Assembly: GCF_004379255.2 (NCBI RefSeq)
Contig: NW_024599375.1
Coordinates: forward strand, 102,076-166,075
Source of the DNA: Salvia splendens
Lineage: Eukaryota > Streptophyta > Magnoliopsida > Lamiales > Lamiaceae
DNA length: 64,000 nucleotides
Direction of reading: 5' to 3'
Position 1 is the first letter of the stretch, and the number at the start of each line of letters is the position of its first letter. The notes beneath the pieces were generated by a model that was not told where the DNA came from, did not search any database, and worked only from the letters and a program-made list of their open reading frames with translations. Shown in pieces: positions 19,331 to 32,131 of this stretch. Made by a program: the position numbers and the translations under genes.

Positions 19331-19837
19331 ATCAAAACAATCACGGCATGACATAATACTTTAAACCACCCTTATAGCTCCACAATCATACTTAGGAAAA
19401 ATAAAAGAGTTTAGTTAAAGAAAGCCCACCTCGCTTGGTTAGACAACACAATACGCAACTCAAAAGCAACCCTCGTTCCTTATGCTCACGTATGCACAAC
19501 AACCCTTGTCAACACCACAACACAATCAGCCTTCCATCACTACAATTTAACATGCATGCCCTATCGTTCCTTTCATCGTTCTCTTAAATTACCCATCCCA
19601 AACATTCATCAACATAAGGAAAACATGCCATAATATTTCTCAACGTGTCACACATAATCACGTCATAGGATACATTCCTTAATCATACATGCATCATATA
19701 ATTCACCCAAACTTGGCAACAAGTGATATTTGAACATGACAACAAATCTGGCATAATTGCGCGGTTGGTTTGTAAAAATCACCAAAAATCCATACGACCT
19801 CATATGAAACTAAGATTTGTTCACAACATAGAAGACA

Positions 19838-20241
19838 CATTCAAGTTCGTCCAGTTAAAATTCCACACCAAAAGCACGTCATTTGGTCAGTCAAAACAAT
19901 AATGTAAATCTCTGGTCGGAACACTAAAACTCTGGTAGCACTGTGCAGTTCCATTGAAAAATTTACCAAAAATTCATCCGATATCCAATGAGACTAAAAT
20001 TTTCACACAACACAGAAAGAAGACACTTCTGGGCGAGAATACAAGTTTCTAGCAGAATTGCGCAGTCGGCTTCAAAACTTTATTAAAAATTCATCTTTTG
20101 TCAAGAGGGGCTGAAATTTACACACAACACAGAAAACACCTTGAAGTTTACTCAATTAAAAATTCACACCAAAATAAGATCGTTTGGTCAGTCAAATACC
20201 ACTGTCCGGACACCACAGTTTTCTGGTTTCACAATTTCGAA
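19838..20241 (+). repeat. Long target duplication left of LINE A (unit 1)
   Basis: From CATTCAAGTTCG to the end of CAATTTCGAA this matches 49299-49709 with a few substitutions and two indels. It lies directly before the LINE A 5' end; the matching copy lies directly after the LINE A poly(A). See 34700-35103. Confidence 0.85.
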
Positions 20242-22726
20242 GAGGTACGTGCTCTTCCCACTCCCCGAAGACAAGCAACTAAGGAAGAGAATCGACTTTG
20301 GGGAGGAAGATTGCGCCCCGGTTGTGAGCCCTAAATGCAAAAACTCGATCCTTCCGGCGCTTGTAAGTCCCAACATGGCGAACGCATTGCAAGAGGGGGA
20401 GAATGTGCAAGGAGGAGTTGAAGAGGAGATAGAAATGGAAAGGCCACATGTGGTCCGCGACACAACTTCCGACCTGGTGCTTTTCTCCGGCCAAGATTCC
20501 GGCCAAGTCGCCGGAGAGGAGACGGCCGACCACGACATGGAGCCTTCTCAACCAAGCCATGACAAATCCATTGTACTTGGTGCTGCAAAAGTACAAGGAG
20601 CCTTGGGGGAGGAGATGGTCAACTTGCCCGATAAGGGTATGGGAACAAAAATGCTTTTGGAAAGTAGGTTGGCCCCTTGCCAAAATGGAGAGTCACATGA
20701 TGCACTAGCCGTTAGTGAGTACTTGCAGCCTAACCCTACCAACCTTCTCCATGTTGCCTCCTTGGATGCGGCGGACATGCTAGACACCTTGGCGGCGCAG
20801 CCACTTCTCAACGCCGGCACGGCGGAGTCCGGCCGGCCGGCGGCCGAGCCAAACCATGCACCTCTTTTTGGTATGAACTCCCACTTTCTATCATCCTCAA
20901 CCGCTTTCAAGGCCTACCAAATGGAGTTCCCACCCTTGGAGAAAGGTCGGACTCTAAAGCTACGTGATTCCTTTGAGCGTGGCCGACCGAAAGGTGCCGA
21001 GATGGTGCCGAGCCCGTGCTCGAGTCAACACGATCCCCCTTACACGCATTTCAAGCCAGGTGCGGGAGAAGGCCGCACGGCCTCGGCCAGCGTGCCTGAG
21101 GCCCCAAAAATTGGGGCGAGCCCGTCATCATCTCCTAATTCCGGGGTAATGGCTGATCCCCTTAAGGTAACTCCATCAGCCACAATGAATGGGCCACAAT
21201 TTAGTAGAGAAGAGGGATCCGGGGTCGGATCGAACGGCAACTTGCCGGCCAATGGGGCCGAGACGGGCTCGGTAACCACAAATGCATGGCGATCAATGGC
21301 GGACCTGATCAAGGGAGCCCCCGATCCGAATGGACCGCAAGTGTTCGTTGCCGACAAGATCCAAACCTTTGGATTAGCATCAGTCTCAAATGGGATACCA
21401 TCAATCTACTTCTCGGGGCTGGAAATCCGGAAGCTTGCCAAAAACGTAGGGCATGCCATTGTAGGTAAATTCTCACACTCTATCCCGACAGCCGGACAAA
21501 TTCAAAAGGCTCTCAATAACATGAAATTTCAATGTGGCTTTACTTGGAAATACATTAATGCCAAGCACATTCTTATTCAATGCAAGGACTTGGTGGATTA
21601 CGCAAGGCTCCTCGGTGGCCCGAAGGGGACGCCGATGTGGCTCATCGATCGGCACCCAATGAGGGTGTTCAAATGGTCCCCAGATTTTGACGCCTATTGT
21701 GAGTCCCCGATTGCAGCAATATGGTGTAACCTAATTGGCCTTCCGATCCACCTATTCGATCAATCAGCCCTCTTCGCGATTGGCAAGCTCCTAGGGACGC
21801 CAATACAAGTTGACCGAGCCACTGCGAACAAGACAAGGCTCTCCTTTGCGCGCATTTGCGTCGAGATTGATATCACGAAACCACCCCCCGAAGAAAACAT
21901 ACTTGATATTTGTGGAAGAGAGACGGTCCAACAAGTGCGGTGGGATAAAATTCCAGCCTATTGTCGGGAGTGTAAGCACGTCGGTCACTCGAGCAATGTT
22001 TGCTATGCTGTGGGAAAGACTGAGAGGCCACCGAAAAGAAACTACAACAATGCAGCCCCCCAAAAAGCAAATCAAGATGGAAACGGTCCCACGGAAAAGC
22101 AAGCCAATTTGGAGGCCAAGCAAAATAATAACAATGAGTGGAGACGGCAAAGGAGAAACAAAGGAAAGGGATCATCCCCGAAAGCTAGGCAGAGTGGGGA
22201 GGAGTCGGTTTGGGAGGGTCCGGACATTGTGGGCAACCTTCAAGAAGATGATGGGCTTGGGAAAGGTCAACTTAACACAAGGCCGGTCCAAGGTGAGGAA
22301 GCCGCCACTAAATACTCAATGGGGCCGAGTCGAACAAAATCGAACGATGAGGAAGCAACGGGTGTGCCGTGGGAACTTGGAGTCACAAGCCGTCGGATGG
22401 CTTCGAGCTCCCGAGGTGGGCCAAGAGGGGGCTCGAGAGGGAGAGGGCGACATTCCACATCAAACCATGGAAGGAGTGGAGATGAGTGGACGGGCAATAT
22501 CATGAGCACAAACAAGTACTACTCGCTCATGGCTAACGGGGAATTTGACGTCGAAGCATGTGGCGAGATGGATAAGGTGGAAATGGAATTCCAAACCTTT
22601 GGTGCACAATCTAAGGATGCCTCGCAACAAGTTGATGCCGACAATCACACGATGGATGACGACCATCAGATTGTCATATTCCAAGGAGGGCCTTCAAACC
22701 TTCCGGGTACGACCCTATCTTGTTAA
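20242..22726 (+). pseudogene. LINE A ORF1, 5' truncated (unit 1)
   Basis: An uninterrupted frame of about 828 codons lacking the first part of ORF1. It keeps the conserved islands VNLPD, DMLDT and EFPPLEKGRT, then the DUF4283-type domain (about 21360-21950) and the knuckle CRECKHVGHSSNVC (21964-22005), and ends GTTLSC. The frame stays open to the left into the LTR-derived flank, but no ATG is present there, only a TTG. A normal full-length product is therefore not expected. The stop at 22724-22726 is two bases before the ORF2 ATG (22729). Confidence 0.85.
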
Positions 22727-22728
22727 TC

Positions 22729-22804
22729 ATGTCTTACAACTTCATGTTTTGGAACGCTAGGGGAATCGCTAATGCGCCGACCCAAAACGTCCTCAAAAAA
22801 AGAT
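22729..22804 (+). pseudogene. LINE A ORF2 first 25 codons (unit 1)
   Basis: The ATG at 22729 opens the endonuclease start (SYNFMFWNARGIANAPT). The frame is cut after NVLK by the LINE B insertion. The rest lies at 30121-32131. Confidence 0.85.
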
Positions 22805-23032
22805 CTAGAGAGAGACGCTCCCCCTTCTCTCTAGCAATTCCCCCACCTTGATCCTTTTCGCCGTCCACCCACTCACACCCACGACCCGCCGCGACTCCCT
22901 CACGCCGACCACCACACCTCACCATCCCACAACCTGCCGAGACCTTTTCCACGCCGGTCGTGTCACCATCCCTCCTCAACTCCACCGTCTCCCCACCTTG
23001 GTTCGGCGCTGCGGTCACACCCTCGGCTGGCC

Positions 23033-25701
23033 ATGCCGGACCCCCCCCACGAACCCAACCCCGGCCCCACCAGACCCCGAGGTGGCTAGGTCTATCCCGG
23101 ACCAATTTATGATTTTTCACTCATGCGATGACCCAACACCAAAGGTCTCGGCCAAAGATATGAAAATGCAAAGCAAGAAGAATAGGATGATGCGGAAGAG
23201 CACGCCGGCACCTCTCACAAAAGGTCATGGCCGGAAAAGGTTCGTACCTTCTCCACTCCCGGAGGACAAACAACTTAGGAAGAAGCTCGACTTTGGAGAA
23301 GAGGAGACCTCCGAGCCCGAGTCATCCGTCCCGAGCCCCGACCTTGATAGCCTTAAATCCAAGGTAAATCTTTTTCCGGCTTGCTCCATTGATAGCAAGG
23401 AAGCACTTGGCCTAGGAGCCCTTCCCAAAGCCCCCACATCCGAGGATGGGGTCCAAATGGAAGTGGTGGTTCACGGAGATGCACCGGCGGCGGAGGTGGC
23501 GCCATCCTTCGACCATGGACCCGTCATGAGCGAGATGACCGTTGGAGGGGATGATGTCGGACCCCTAAACGTATCCCAAGAGGATTTGACCGTAGCATGT
23601 GTGCCAAAAAGTACATTGGGGTGTGAGATAGTCAACTTGCCCGAATTGGGCATGGGAACAAATCACCTTTCGGAAAGTGCTTTTGCCCCTTACCAAAACC
23701 GGAAGTCACATGTGGAGCCTTGCTCACCCCTACCAATGCAGCAAATGAATACAAAAAAGAGTGATATCCTCCAAATCATTCACCTGGCCGCGGCGGAGAT
23801 GCTTGATGCGGCGGCGGCGCAGCCCCTCCTCGCCGAACCCTCACCGGCCACGGACTACACGGCGAAGGTCACCCTTCTCCCAGATCGGAGAGACAAAGAT
23901 ATTGAACCATGCGCGCCTCTCATTGAGCATGGCCCTTCCCTTGAAGATTTCCCACCTCTCGAAAAGGGAAGGACCCGGAAAATCCGAGCATCATTCGAAG
24001 CCGGCTCGGCGTTAGTGAGTACGGGATGGCCGAGGACCAATGCAAGCCGCAACCCCCCTCGAGACACGTCCGCGCCTTCGGCCTCGGACACGCAAGAGTT
24101 GGACCCGACGCCGACCGAGATGGACATAGAAATGCCGCGGCCTCCTTACGCACCCAGGGGCGAGAGGGACTCGTGTGATGTACCGCGAACCGACCCAAAC
24201 GGTGTGGCTAAATTAAAAGATAAGCCGACAAACAACCCTTTAGGAGGCAATACCGAGCCGGGCGTGAGGAACCCCACCAAGCCAAAATCCATGGCCGACA
24301 TGGTGCGGGGGCCACCGGCGGTTGAAGGCCCGCAAGTCTTTGTCCCGGAGAACATCCAAAATATCGGCTTTGCTTCCACGTCAAACGGAGTGCCATCCAT
24401 TTACTTCTACGGGTCAGAAATCCAAAGGTTGGCCTCGTCCCTCGGCCATGCTATTGTAGGTAAGTTCTCGCACTCAATCCCGGCTTCCTATCAAATCCAA
24501 AAGGCTCTAGACAACATTAAGTTTTGCCGTGGCTATACTTGGAAATATATTAACGCCAAACATATTCTTGTTCAATTTGAGGACATGACGGATTATGCTC
24601 GGCTCCTAAGTGGACCCAAAGGGACACCGGTGTGGTTCATTGATCGGCATCCGATGAGAGTTTTCAAATGGTCTCTGGAATTTGACGCCTATTGTGAATC
24701 TCCAATTGCGGCTATATGGTGCAACCTAATTGAACTCCCGATCCACCTATTTGATCAATCGGCCCTCTATGCCATTGGGAAACTCCTTGGTAACCCGATC
24801 CAAGTAGATAGAGCGACGGCCAACAAATCAAGACTCTCCTTTGCGCGGCTATGCATTGAGATCGACATTACAAAGCCGCCACCCGACGAGATCATCCTTG
24901 ACATTTGTGGGCGTCCTTTGGTGCAGCAAGTAAAGTGGGATAAGATCCCGTCCTACTGTGGAGAATGCAAACATGTCGGTCACAAGAGTGAAGTTTGTTA
25001 CGCTTCCGGGAAGGCGGATCGACCTCCAAAACGAAATTACAACTTAGCAACACCAAAACAACCACAACACGGAGGAATAGGAGCTAAGAAGAACAATACT
25101 GATCCGAGGCACACCGATAATAACATGGAATGGAAACAACAAGGGAAACACAAGGGAAAGGAAGGCAACATCCGGATGAACCCGAGAGCCAATATGTACT
25201 CGGGGGCGGAGTGGTCGGGGCCGGACTTTTTGGGTGATATGCAAGGTGCCGGGAGTAAGGACATGATCATCATCCATGATGAGCATACCACCACTTCACC
25301 TAAAGGGGTGCTCGCTAAATTCCCCTCCTTTGGAAATGGGCGCGGGGGGTACGCCAAGAGGAGCGGATATGGCGCGGCGAGAAGTGAACCCGACTTCGGG
25401 GGCCCTTGTGCAACCGAAAGGCTTCTTTAAACCCTTCGACCTAGAGAAAACCGAGGCACAAGGGCCATCAAGTCACTTGAGTACTAACCGATATTTCACC
25501 CTCATGGCTCAAGAGAACTTCGTGGAGAATGATATGGAAGACGAGGAAAATTGGGATGATACCATCTCCCATAATGAAATCGATGAGGGAGCCAATCCCG
25601 CCTTTTTGGAGGCCGCGGCATCTCATGGGGAGAAGGACCTTCAAATCATTGAATTCCAAGGAGGGGGGTCAATCCCGCCGGGTACGAACTCCTCTTGTTA
25701 A
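23033..25701 (+). pseudogene. LINE B ORF1 copy 1 (two frameshifts)
   Basis: Same protein type as the ORF1 at 37895-40564. The ATG at 23033 is followed by eight C where copy 2 has seven, which shifts the frame at once. An extra G near 25348 shifts it again before the last 90 or so codons. An in-frame 3-bp difference lies near 23190. Between the shifts the frame is open and carries the DUF4283-type domain and the knuckle CGECKHVGHKSEVC (about 24959-25000). Both shifts fall in homopolymers, so sequencing error is possible. Confidence 0.85.
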
Positions 25702-25703
25702 TC

Positions 25704-28700
25704 ATGTCGTTAAACTTTCTATTTTGGAACGTTAGGGGAATCGCGAATGCGTCAACCTAAAACGTCCTAAAAAGACTAATTAAATCTCATATATTTGTTT
25801 TCTTGCAATAATGGAGCCGCTTACCTCCCCTAATCCGGACAAATTCTCGAAAGTGTTGGGGCTGTCCTACAAGGGGACGAACACCAATGGGAAAATTTGG
25901 ATTTTTGTGGAGGAAGGGATGGATTTTGTTGTGATGGATGACACGGACCAGCTGCTACATGGGAGGCTCACTTGTCCTAGGATTTCAACCCCTATTATGA
26001 TCTCGGCCGTGTATGCTAAATGCACGAGAGGAGAGCGGCATGCCCTTTGGGAAAAGATGAGAGATATTGCCCAAGTTTCGGAGGGAATATCGTGGTTCAT
26101 TGGAGGGGACTTCAACACAATCCTCTCCACTCGAGATAGGACGGGAAGCGACACAAATCGTCAGGCCGAAATGGTGGATTTCGCCGAGGCCATTGAGGAT
26201 TGCAGACTAATGGACCCAGGCTATGATGGGGCTGAATTCACCTGGGCAAAGAACGGCCTCATGGAAAGGCTGGATAGGGTGTTGATTAGTGAGATGACGC
26301 CCCAATTGTTTGATGCAATAAGAGTCACTAACCTACCCCGTATTGCTTCGGACCACGGGCCTCTCCTCGTCAGATGCAGGCTACCTAATGCCCACGGGGG
26401 TGGTAGAGCCTTCCGGTTCCAAAACATGTGGGTCCGGCATGAGGGTTTTGGTGAGTTGGTGCAGGAAGATTGGATGGCTCCCACGGAGGCTGTGGGCCTC
26501 CTCAATTTGAAGATCAAGCTTGCTAGGATCAAACAAACGCTTAAAAGATGGAACAAGGAGGTTTTTGGGAATATACACGCCAGCCTCAAAACTTGTGAAG
26601 AGAACATTGCGCTGGCTCAATCGGAGTTTGAAGGTGACCCCTCGGCCCGGAATAGAACAGGGGTCAACAAACAAATTGCTGAGTACATCCTTCTCCTTAA
26701 GATGGAGGAAGATTTTTGGCGTCAGAAGGCGGCCCTCCGTTGGTTGGAAGAAGGGGATAAAAACACTAGATTTTACCAAAGTTGGGTGAAGCAGAAGAGG
26801 ATTCGGCTACGTATCCACAAGATTAATGCTAATGGGCGTGAACTTACGGATGACACGGCCATCAAAGAATCGGCAGTTGAGTTCTTTCAAAACCTCCTAG
26901 CCCCAAGCTACCCGGAGCTTGTGGATCCGGACCTCAGCCTCTTACATTCACTCCCTCCCTCGGAGCAGTTGGCGGGCCTCCCCAAACCCCCGGATGCGGA
27001 TGAGGTGAAACGAGCTGTCTTCGATATCTCGGCCAATAGCGCGCCCGGCCCGGATGGCTTCTCGGCATTGTTCTTCCAAGCTTGTTGGGGCATTGTGGGG
27101 CCAGACGTGGTGGAAGCGGTTAGGCAATTTTTTGGTGGGGCTTTCCTCCCCCGCAGCTTCACGGCCACGAGTATCGTACTCATCCCCAAGAAGCCTTTAC
27201 CCGAGACTTGGGGAGACTATAGGCCCATTAGCTTGTGTAACGTGATCAACAAGGTGATTACTAAAGTTCTCACGAGGCGCCTTGCCCCATTCCTTCCAAG
27301 TGTTGTTGCACCGAATCAAAGCGGGTTTGTCAAAGGGAGGCTCCTCAATGACAATGTACTCCTTGCACAGGAGATGTTCCATGAGCTCCATAGAAGTACA
27401 CCAGCCCCTAATATTGCTATCAAGATTGACATGGCTAAGGCCTATGATAGGGTTCAATGGCCGTTCCTCCTAAAAGTCCTCAAGCAAATGGGCTTCCCCG
27501 AACCTTGGGTGGCGCTCATAGAAAGGTGCATCGGGACATGCTGGTTCTCGATCCTTATCAACGGGGCCCCGACGGGCTTTTTCAAATCCACTCGTGGCCT
27601 TAGACAAGGGGACCCCATTTCCCCCGCCCTCTTCGTCCTTGCTGCGGACTATCTCTCGAGATCACTCGATAAACTTATCCTCGGAAACAAAGAGATGACA
27701 TACAAAGCAACCCGAGGCAGCATGGAGATCAGCCACCTCGCCTATGCGGACGACATCATCATCTTTACGCAAGCGGCCGTAAACCCCCTCCGGAGGCTAC
27801 GTGCATGTCTTGAGCATTATGCCGAGGTGTCCGGACAACAAATCAACCTCGGCAAGAGCAATTTCTACATCTCCGAGGCGCATGAAGGCTGGTCAAACAT
27901 AATCCAAAGTGAAGGAGGTTTCTCACGAGGTACGTTCCCCTTCCTTTACCTTGGAGTCCCTATTTACCGGGGGGTGAAGCGCACGGATATGTTCATGTTT
28001 CTTCGAGAGAAAATCTCGGCTAGGATATCTGGATGGGCTCACCGGCACCTTTCCTTTGGGGGGAGACTAACCTTGATAAAAAGCACACTTGAGGCGATTC
28101 CCTTACATATTTTTCAAGCGATCGAGCCAACCGGCGGAGCCCTCAAGCAATTAGATCAACAAGTGGCTCGCTTCTTTTGGGGGTCGAGTAATGAGAAGAA
28201 AAGGACGCACTGGATAGGATGGGATCAGGTTTGCCTACCCACGGCCGAAGGGGGCTTGGGCATTCGGAAGATCAAGGAGGTCTTACGTGCCTTTAATATT
28301 AAATTATGGTGGAGATTCCGGGAACAAAACTCCCTTTGGGCTACGTACATGATGACTAAATATTGCCTTAAGGCGTCCCCACTCACAGCTAGAGCCTCGG
28401 GGAGGTGTAGCCCTACCTGGAAGAGGCTTTTGAAGGCTCGGGCACAGGCGCAACCGTACATTCGTTGGGTGGTGCGAGAAGGTAAGATATCATTTTGGGA
28501 TGACCTATGGCTAGGAGAGGTTCCTTTGAGGGAACTTTGTCTTGATGATAGGGGAGGCCCTCTTGTCCATGTTGCTGATTGCATTATCAATGGATCTTGG
28601 AATGAAGCCAAGTTGCGGATTCTACAAGCGCAAGCCGGCCTTACACAACACATCGTCCGGAAGATCCTTGACACGCCAATCATCCCGGAGGGGCCGGATG

Positions 28701-29864
28701 TGCCGAGATGGAGGCTTTCACACAATGGGGAGTTCTCACTAGCATCAACTTGGGAGATCATCCGAACTCAAAGACCTATCATCCAAGGCCTTGATGACTT
28801 ATGGAAAGCAGGCCTCACGTCTTCTATTGCTATCTTCATTTGGAGACTCCTTTCCAACCGAATACCGGTGGATACGAAGCTACAGTGGAGAAGAATGGAA
28901 ATGGCATCTAAGTGCCAATGCTGCCCTCATAGACCGGGCATCGAATCACTGCAGCATCTCTTCATCCAAGGGGCTGGCGCCCGAGGTGTGTGGAGGGAGT
29001 TTGACTCCTGGTTCGAGGGATCTTCACCACCTCTCCGGATCAATGACACCATCCCAGAGAGGCTCGAAGTTTGGGCACGGAGAGTCCAACAACCCGGTAA
29101 GAAACACCTCAGCCGGGCGATGCCGTACCTTATTCTTTGGTTCATTTGGGCTGAGCGAAACAGGAGTCGTCATCAATCGGTGCAATTTAAGCCTTTCAAT
29201 GTGGTATGGCAAGTGCAAATGTTCCTTAGAAATAGCATGGCCAATGGATCCTACAAACCGAAGCATTGGAAAGGAGTCCGCCTCAAGATCAACGTCCCGA
29301 GTCAGGCCGAGCCACGAAGGACCAGGCCCCTCGCGATGGTGGTCAAATGGAACCCGCCGGATGAACCGTGGGTCAAACTCAACACTGACGGAGCATACAT
29401 GGAGGCAACGGATAAAGCCGGGGGGGGGAGGACTTGTTCGTGACCACGAGGGCAACATGCTTGCAGCCTTTACCTCCCCACTCGAGGCTCACTCAGCCCT
29501 CGAAGCGGAGCTTCTGGCCATCCAATTCGGGTTGACGCTCGCCGCAGAATTCAGAAGGCCTATATGGGTTGAGTCGGATGCACAACAAGCGGTTAAGCTC
29601 CTAAATGGCACACACTGGGGACCGGCCCATATTAGTCGGGTGATGGCGCGACTAGCAATCCTCAAGCGCCAACAAGACACCCGTATCACCTTCATCCACC
29701 GGGAAGGGAATAGAGCAGGAGATCTCCTCGCCAAAATGGGATTAGAAAGAAATGACTACTGGCGTATGAATGCCCTCACGGCACCAAGGCACCTCACAGC
29801 GATGATTAGGACGGATGCAATGGGTATCCCGAACATTCGGGTCCATAATGAAGAGGAAGAATAG
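25704..29864 (+). pseudogene. LINE B ORF2 copy 1 (nonsense and frameshifts)
   Basis: The ATG at 25704 (TAATCATG arrangement) begins SLNFLFWNVRG but meets a TAA at 25758-25760 where relatives have Gln. A 1-nt loss near 25790 then shifts the frame. From 25811 a long frame covers the endonuclease, RT (YADD near 27745) and zf-RVT to 29443. An extra G in a G-run near 29420 shifts the frame inside RNase H, which continues to the stop at 29862-29864. All catalytic motifs are recognisable. The element cannot make a complete ORF2 protein as read. Confidence 0.9.
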
Positions 29865-30120
29865 GCTCGAGTTTTGGTGGAATGGGATCTATAGTCTTTC
29901 TTTTTTGTTGAATTGTATTTTACCTTTTGAAAGGGAGTATGATGAGGTCCGGGCTTGTGGAACCGGACCGCATACTACTCCTAATTTTCGTGTAGGCACA
30001 CCACTTTCGGGTGTGGCCACGTTTTGTATTCAACCACTTTTGAAATATAGGGATGAGGGACCCACGACCCTCCACCGTGAAGGTGTTTGATTTTTTTTTT
30101 TTAAAAAAAAAAAAAAAAAA

Positions 30121-32131
30121 GTGTTATAATGTCATGTTTCTTGCAATAATGGAGCCACTCACTAATCCCGACCCGGATCGGTATTCCAAGGTGCTGGGAC
30201 TAAATTTCAAAGGTGCAAATACATCTGGTAAGATATGGGTATTCGCCGAGGAGGGTGCCAACTTCATCGTTGAGGAGGATTCGGACCAAGTCCTACACGG
30301 AAGGCTTACTTCGTACCGCATGGCGAATCATATCTCCATTTCGGCCATCTACGCTAAATGTAGTAGGTTGGAGCGACACCCTCTGTGGGATAAAATGAGG
30401 GAGATATCATTCAGGACGGAAGGAACCCCGTGGCTGATTGGAGGGGATTTTAATACGATCCTTGCACACGAAGACAGGGTTGGAAGTGAAACCAACCGGC
30501 AAGCAGAGATGATTGATTTTGCCGAAGCAATTGAAGATTGCCGGCTTCTGGACCCGGGATTCGATGGTGCGGAATTCACTTGGGCTAAAAATGGCTTGTT
30601 TGAGAGGTTGGACAGGCTGCTTGTTAATGAGGCATGGTCTAATGCGTTTGAGGCAACAAGGGTAACTAATCTCCCAAGGGTTTCCTCGGATCATGGCCCG
30701 ATTCTTGCAAGGTGTAAGATGCCGAGGCCCCCCTCCGGGGGCAGCGCCTTTCGCTTCCAGAACATGTGGGTCCGGCATGGAGGCTTCCTGCAGCTTGTGC
30801 AAAATATTTGGGCTCAACCAACAGAGGCGAGTGGGCTATTGAACCTCCAAACTAAGCTTGCTAGGAGCAAAAAGGCCCTCAAGGCGTGGAACAAGGAGGT
30901 TTTTGGCAACATTCACGCCAATCTCAAAGGAATGGAGGAAGGAATCGCGCAGGCTCAAGCCGACTTTGAGGCTGATCCAACGCCACACAATAGATCCGAG
31001 ATCAACAAAAGCATTGCCGAGTACATCCTCCTTCTCCGGATGGAGGAGGACTTCTGGAGGCAAAAGGCGGCTCTACGGTGGCTAGCAGATGGAGATAAGA
31101 ATACCAGATTCTACCAAAGCTGGGTGAAGCAGAAGAGAGTTAGACTCCGAATTCACTCTATCAATGTGAATGGCCGGGAGATTGCAGATGAAACTGAGAT
31201 ACGGCACTCGGTGGTCGAATTCTTTCGGAGCCTTCTCGCCCCGGACACCCTGGACCTTGGGGACCCGGACCTTGATCTTATCCAACAACTCCCCCCCTCA
31301 ACGGATCTTGAGGAGCTACACTACCCACCGAACTCCGAGGAGGTGAAGAAAGCGGTTTTTGACATCTCCGGGGACAGTGCTCCAGGCCCGGATGGCTTCT
31401 CGGCTGTCTTCTACCAAACATGTTGGTGAATTCTTGGAACGGATGTGGTGGAAGCCATAAAACAGGTCTTTCTTGGGGCCTACCTCCCTCGGAGCGTCAC
31501 GGCCACAAACATTGTCCTTATCCCGAAGAAGGCCTCGCCCGAGACATGGGCCGATTTTCGCCCCATAAGCCTATGCAACGTCCTCAACAAGATTATTACA
31601 AAAGTTCTAACCGCACGCCTTGCGCCTTTTTTGCCACAGGTTATCTCCCCGAACCAGAGTGGATTCGTGAAGGGGCGGCTCCTACATGACAACGCCCTCC
31701 TCGCCCAAGAGATGTTCCACGAATTAGCAAGGTGCTCCCCTGCACCGAATGTGGCCATTAAGATCGACATGGCCAAGGCGTATGATAGAGTGCAATGGAG
31801 CTTCTTGATCAAGGTGCTTCGGCGCATGGGCTTCTCGGATGGGTGGATCGCCCTGATTGAAAGGTGCATTGGCTCCTGTTGGTTCTCGGTCCTTATTAAC
31901 GGTGTCCCAGCTGAATTCTTCAAATCTACTCGGGGGCTCAGACAAGGAGACCCCATATCCCCGGCGCTGTTTATGATTGCCGCAGAGTATCTCTCCAGGG
32001 CCCTCGATAAGCTCATCCTTGGAAAAAAAGAGATGACCTTCAAAGCGGCCAGGAGGTGCATGGAAATCAGCCACTTAGCATATGCCGATGACATTATAAT
32101 CTTCACTCAAGCAGCTGCAACCCCATTGCGT
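30121..32131 (+). pseudogene. LINE A ORF2, endonuclease and RT part (unit 2)
   Basis: Duplicate of 15259-17269, with the TGA at 31427-31429 and the same in-frame switch to LINE E after 32131. Together with 20242-22804 it forms one LINE A interrupted by LINE B copy 1. Confidence 0.9.

Larger units (their letters stand above)
18508..20241 (+). repeat. Gypsy-type LTR, 5' part (unit 1)
   Basis: Begins TGTCACGATCG at 18508 and has no coding capacity. It contains GCTGAGTACTTGTTGTACTC, a short inverted motif seen in many plant chromovirus (Tekay/Del-like) LTRs. The continuation past the LINE A insertion is found at 49299-50488. Orientation and family are inferred, because no internal coding region is attached. 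Confidence 0.5.
20242..22804 (+). mobile_element. LINE A 5' part (unit 1)
   Basis: Starts inside ORF1 (GAGGTACGTGCTCTTCCC, equivalent to the RKRFVPSP block of LINE 1), so LINE A is 5' truncated. It runs through ORF1 and 76 bases of ORF2 before LINE B is inserted at about 22805. Its 3' part is found after LINE B, at 30121 onward. Confidence 0.9.
14745..29606 (+). repeat. Tandem array unit 1 (14,862 bp)
   Basis: The sequence starting GGCACACACTGGGG at 14745 recurs at 29607 and 44468. Between these points the units match nearly base for base, with only scattered single-base differences and homopolymer indels. The unit contains the LINE B 3' end, LINE A ORF2, LINE E 3' end, copia fragment, gypsy-type LTR, LINE A ORF1 and LINE B up to its RNase H domain. 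Confidence 0.95.
22805..30120 (+). mobile_element. LINE B copy 1, near full-length, nested in LINE A
   Basis: A 7.3-kb element. The 5' hairpin CTAGAGAGA/TCTCTCTAG (22805-22834) stands at the very start. The 3' end has the CACC-N5-GGTG hairpin, then T12 and A18. LINE A ORF2 is interrupted between NVLK and its continuation at 30121. The target is A-rich, so a target duplication cannot be separated from the tail. ORF1 and ORF2 are both damaged (see separate entries). Confidence 0.9.

Noticed and set aside
18508..20241. Host promoter or gene 5' region
   Set aside because: No ORF of convincing length or splice structure. The TGTCAC start, internal repeats and duplication pattern fit an LTR better.
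20141..20245. Reading frame open from the LTR into truncated LINE A ORF1, as if the LTR supplied a new start
   Set aside because: The frame begins with TTG, not ATG, and there is no ATG before the LINE junction. It is an open frame by chance.
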